Assembly (NCBI GenBank): GCA_024206195.1
Contig: JAAGZO010000317.1
Span: forward strand, 1 to 30,045
Reading direction: 5' to 3'
Source of the DNA: a bacterium
Lineage (GTDB): Archaea; Nanoarchaeota; Nanoarchaeia; Woesearchaeales; UBA10216
DNA length: 30,045 nt
This document shows positions 29,784-30,045 of this stretch, in pieces. The number at the start of each line of letters is the position of its first letter. Position 1 is the stretch's first letter. The notes beneath the pieces were generated by a model. That model was given only the letters and a program-made list of their open reading frames with translations, was not told where the DNA came from and did not search any database. The position numbers were made by a program, and so were the translations under genes.

Positions 29784-30045
29784 CATAATTTATACAGACA
29801 CGCTTCAGATAGCGAATGGAGACTTTGTTGTGGCCGATAGTAAAAACCAACACACAGAGCATAACTTAAGGGCAAATCCAGGTGATTATTTTCAATATCC
29901 TATGCTTGGAGCAGGGATAAATAAGAAGATATTAAACTCCAGTATTGATGAAATTAGCATGAGAAAAAAGATAAAACGCTCACTTGAAATGGACAAATAC
30001 AAATTAAAAGACTTTCTTGTTAACGAAAATGGCGTTTATATAGCA
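29776..30045 (+). CDS. Baseplate wedge-like protein (gp25/gp46 or DUF2634-like), 3' end cut by window
   Basis: The frame is open to the right edge; the start is ATG at 29776 (another ATG at 29773). The 90 visible residues show a start DIIYTDTLQIANGDFVVADSKNQHTEHNLRANPGDYFQYPMLGAGI and then a helix (IDEISMRKKIKRSLEMDKYKLKDF) like small baseplate wedge proteins that follow the spike in myovirus gene order. The family choice is uncertain. Confidence 0.55.
   Translation, partial: MNDIIYTDTLQIANGDFVVADSKNQHTEHNLRANPGDYFQYPMLGAGINKKILNSSIDEISMRKKIKRSLEMDKYKLKDFLVNENGVYIA

Overview
The window is a piece of a contractile-tailed (myovirus-like) bacteriophage or prophage of a Bacteroidetes host. The host call rests on several things. 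Promoters have the Bacteroidetes form TTTG/TTG, 20 nt, TAnnTTTG (for example 6599-6629, 11511-11542 and, on the minus strand, 19699-19730). Leaders before start codons are A-rich and lack Shine-Dalgarno sequences. The small accessory proteins are types usual in phages of Bacteroidetes. The DNA is AT-rich. Nearly every gene is on the + strand; the one clear exception is 19302-19667.

Region 1 (1-3460) is the most unusual part. After the 3' end of a winged-helix-like gene there is an array of small genes separated by repeated, imperfectly palindromic DNA. The repeats have the architecture of integron attC sites: an inverse core ending in TAAC or CAAC, an unpaired spacer containing GCTC, a pairing arm, a variable loop, the matching arm, a very short spacer, and a core G^TTA/G^TTG. 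Each unit starts with a sequence complementary to its own inverse core, as expected of excisable cassettes. Most units also carry a second, usually perfect, inner copy of that start. In three paralogous two-domain proteins this inner core lies inside the reading frame, at the boundary between a helical N-terminal part and a Cys-rich C-terminal part. A tyrosine recombinase without an obvious IntI-specific insertion follows directly (3515-4327). I read this as a phage-borne, integron-like gene- and domain-cassette array. That is inference from sequence geometry.

Region 2 (4330-6655) holds small early or accessory genes: a ribbon-helix-helix protein, a DUF4406-like protein, an HNH-AP2 homing endonuclease, and a DUF551-like protein.

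Region 3 (6656-11500) holds the terminase genes (small subunit-like, an intervening small gene, large subunit) and several small uncharacterised genes. It also has a 450-nt gene-free, strongly structured stretch (10600-11049).

Region 4 (11597-22600) is the head module plus some baseplate genes: gp36-like protein with an inserted repeat domain, Mu gp29-like portal, baseplate J-like and I-like proteins, tail-fibre-like protein, a Mu F-like protein interrupted by an intein with a LAGLIDADG endonuclease, gpG-like and tail-terminator-like proteins, an antisense moron-like gene, a ClpP-type protease fused to a scaffold, a decoration-like protein and the major capsid protein, closed by a good intrinsic terminator.

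Region 5 (22616-30045) is the tail module: sheath, tube, tail assembly chaperone with a probable -1 frameshift, tape measure, DUF6046-like protein, hub, spike, a small zinc-binding protein and a baseplate protein cut by the window end. Overlapping start and stop codons through most of regions 4 and 5 indicate long co-transcribed, translationally coupled operons.
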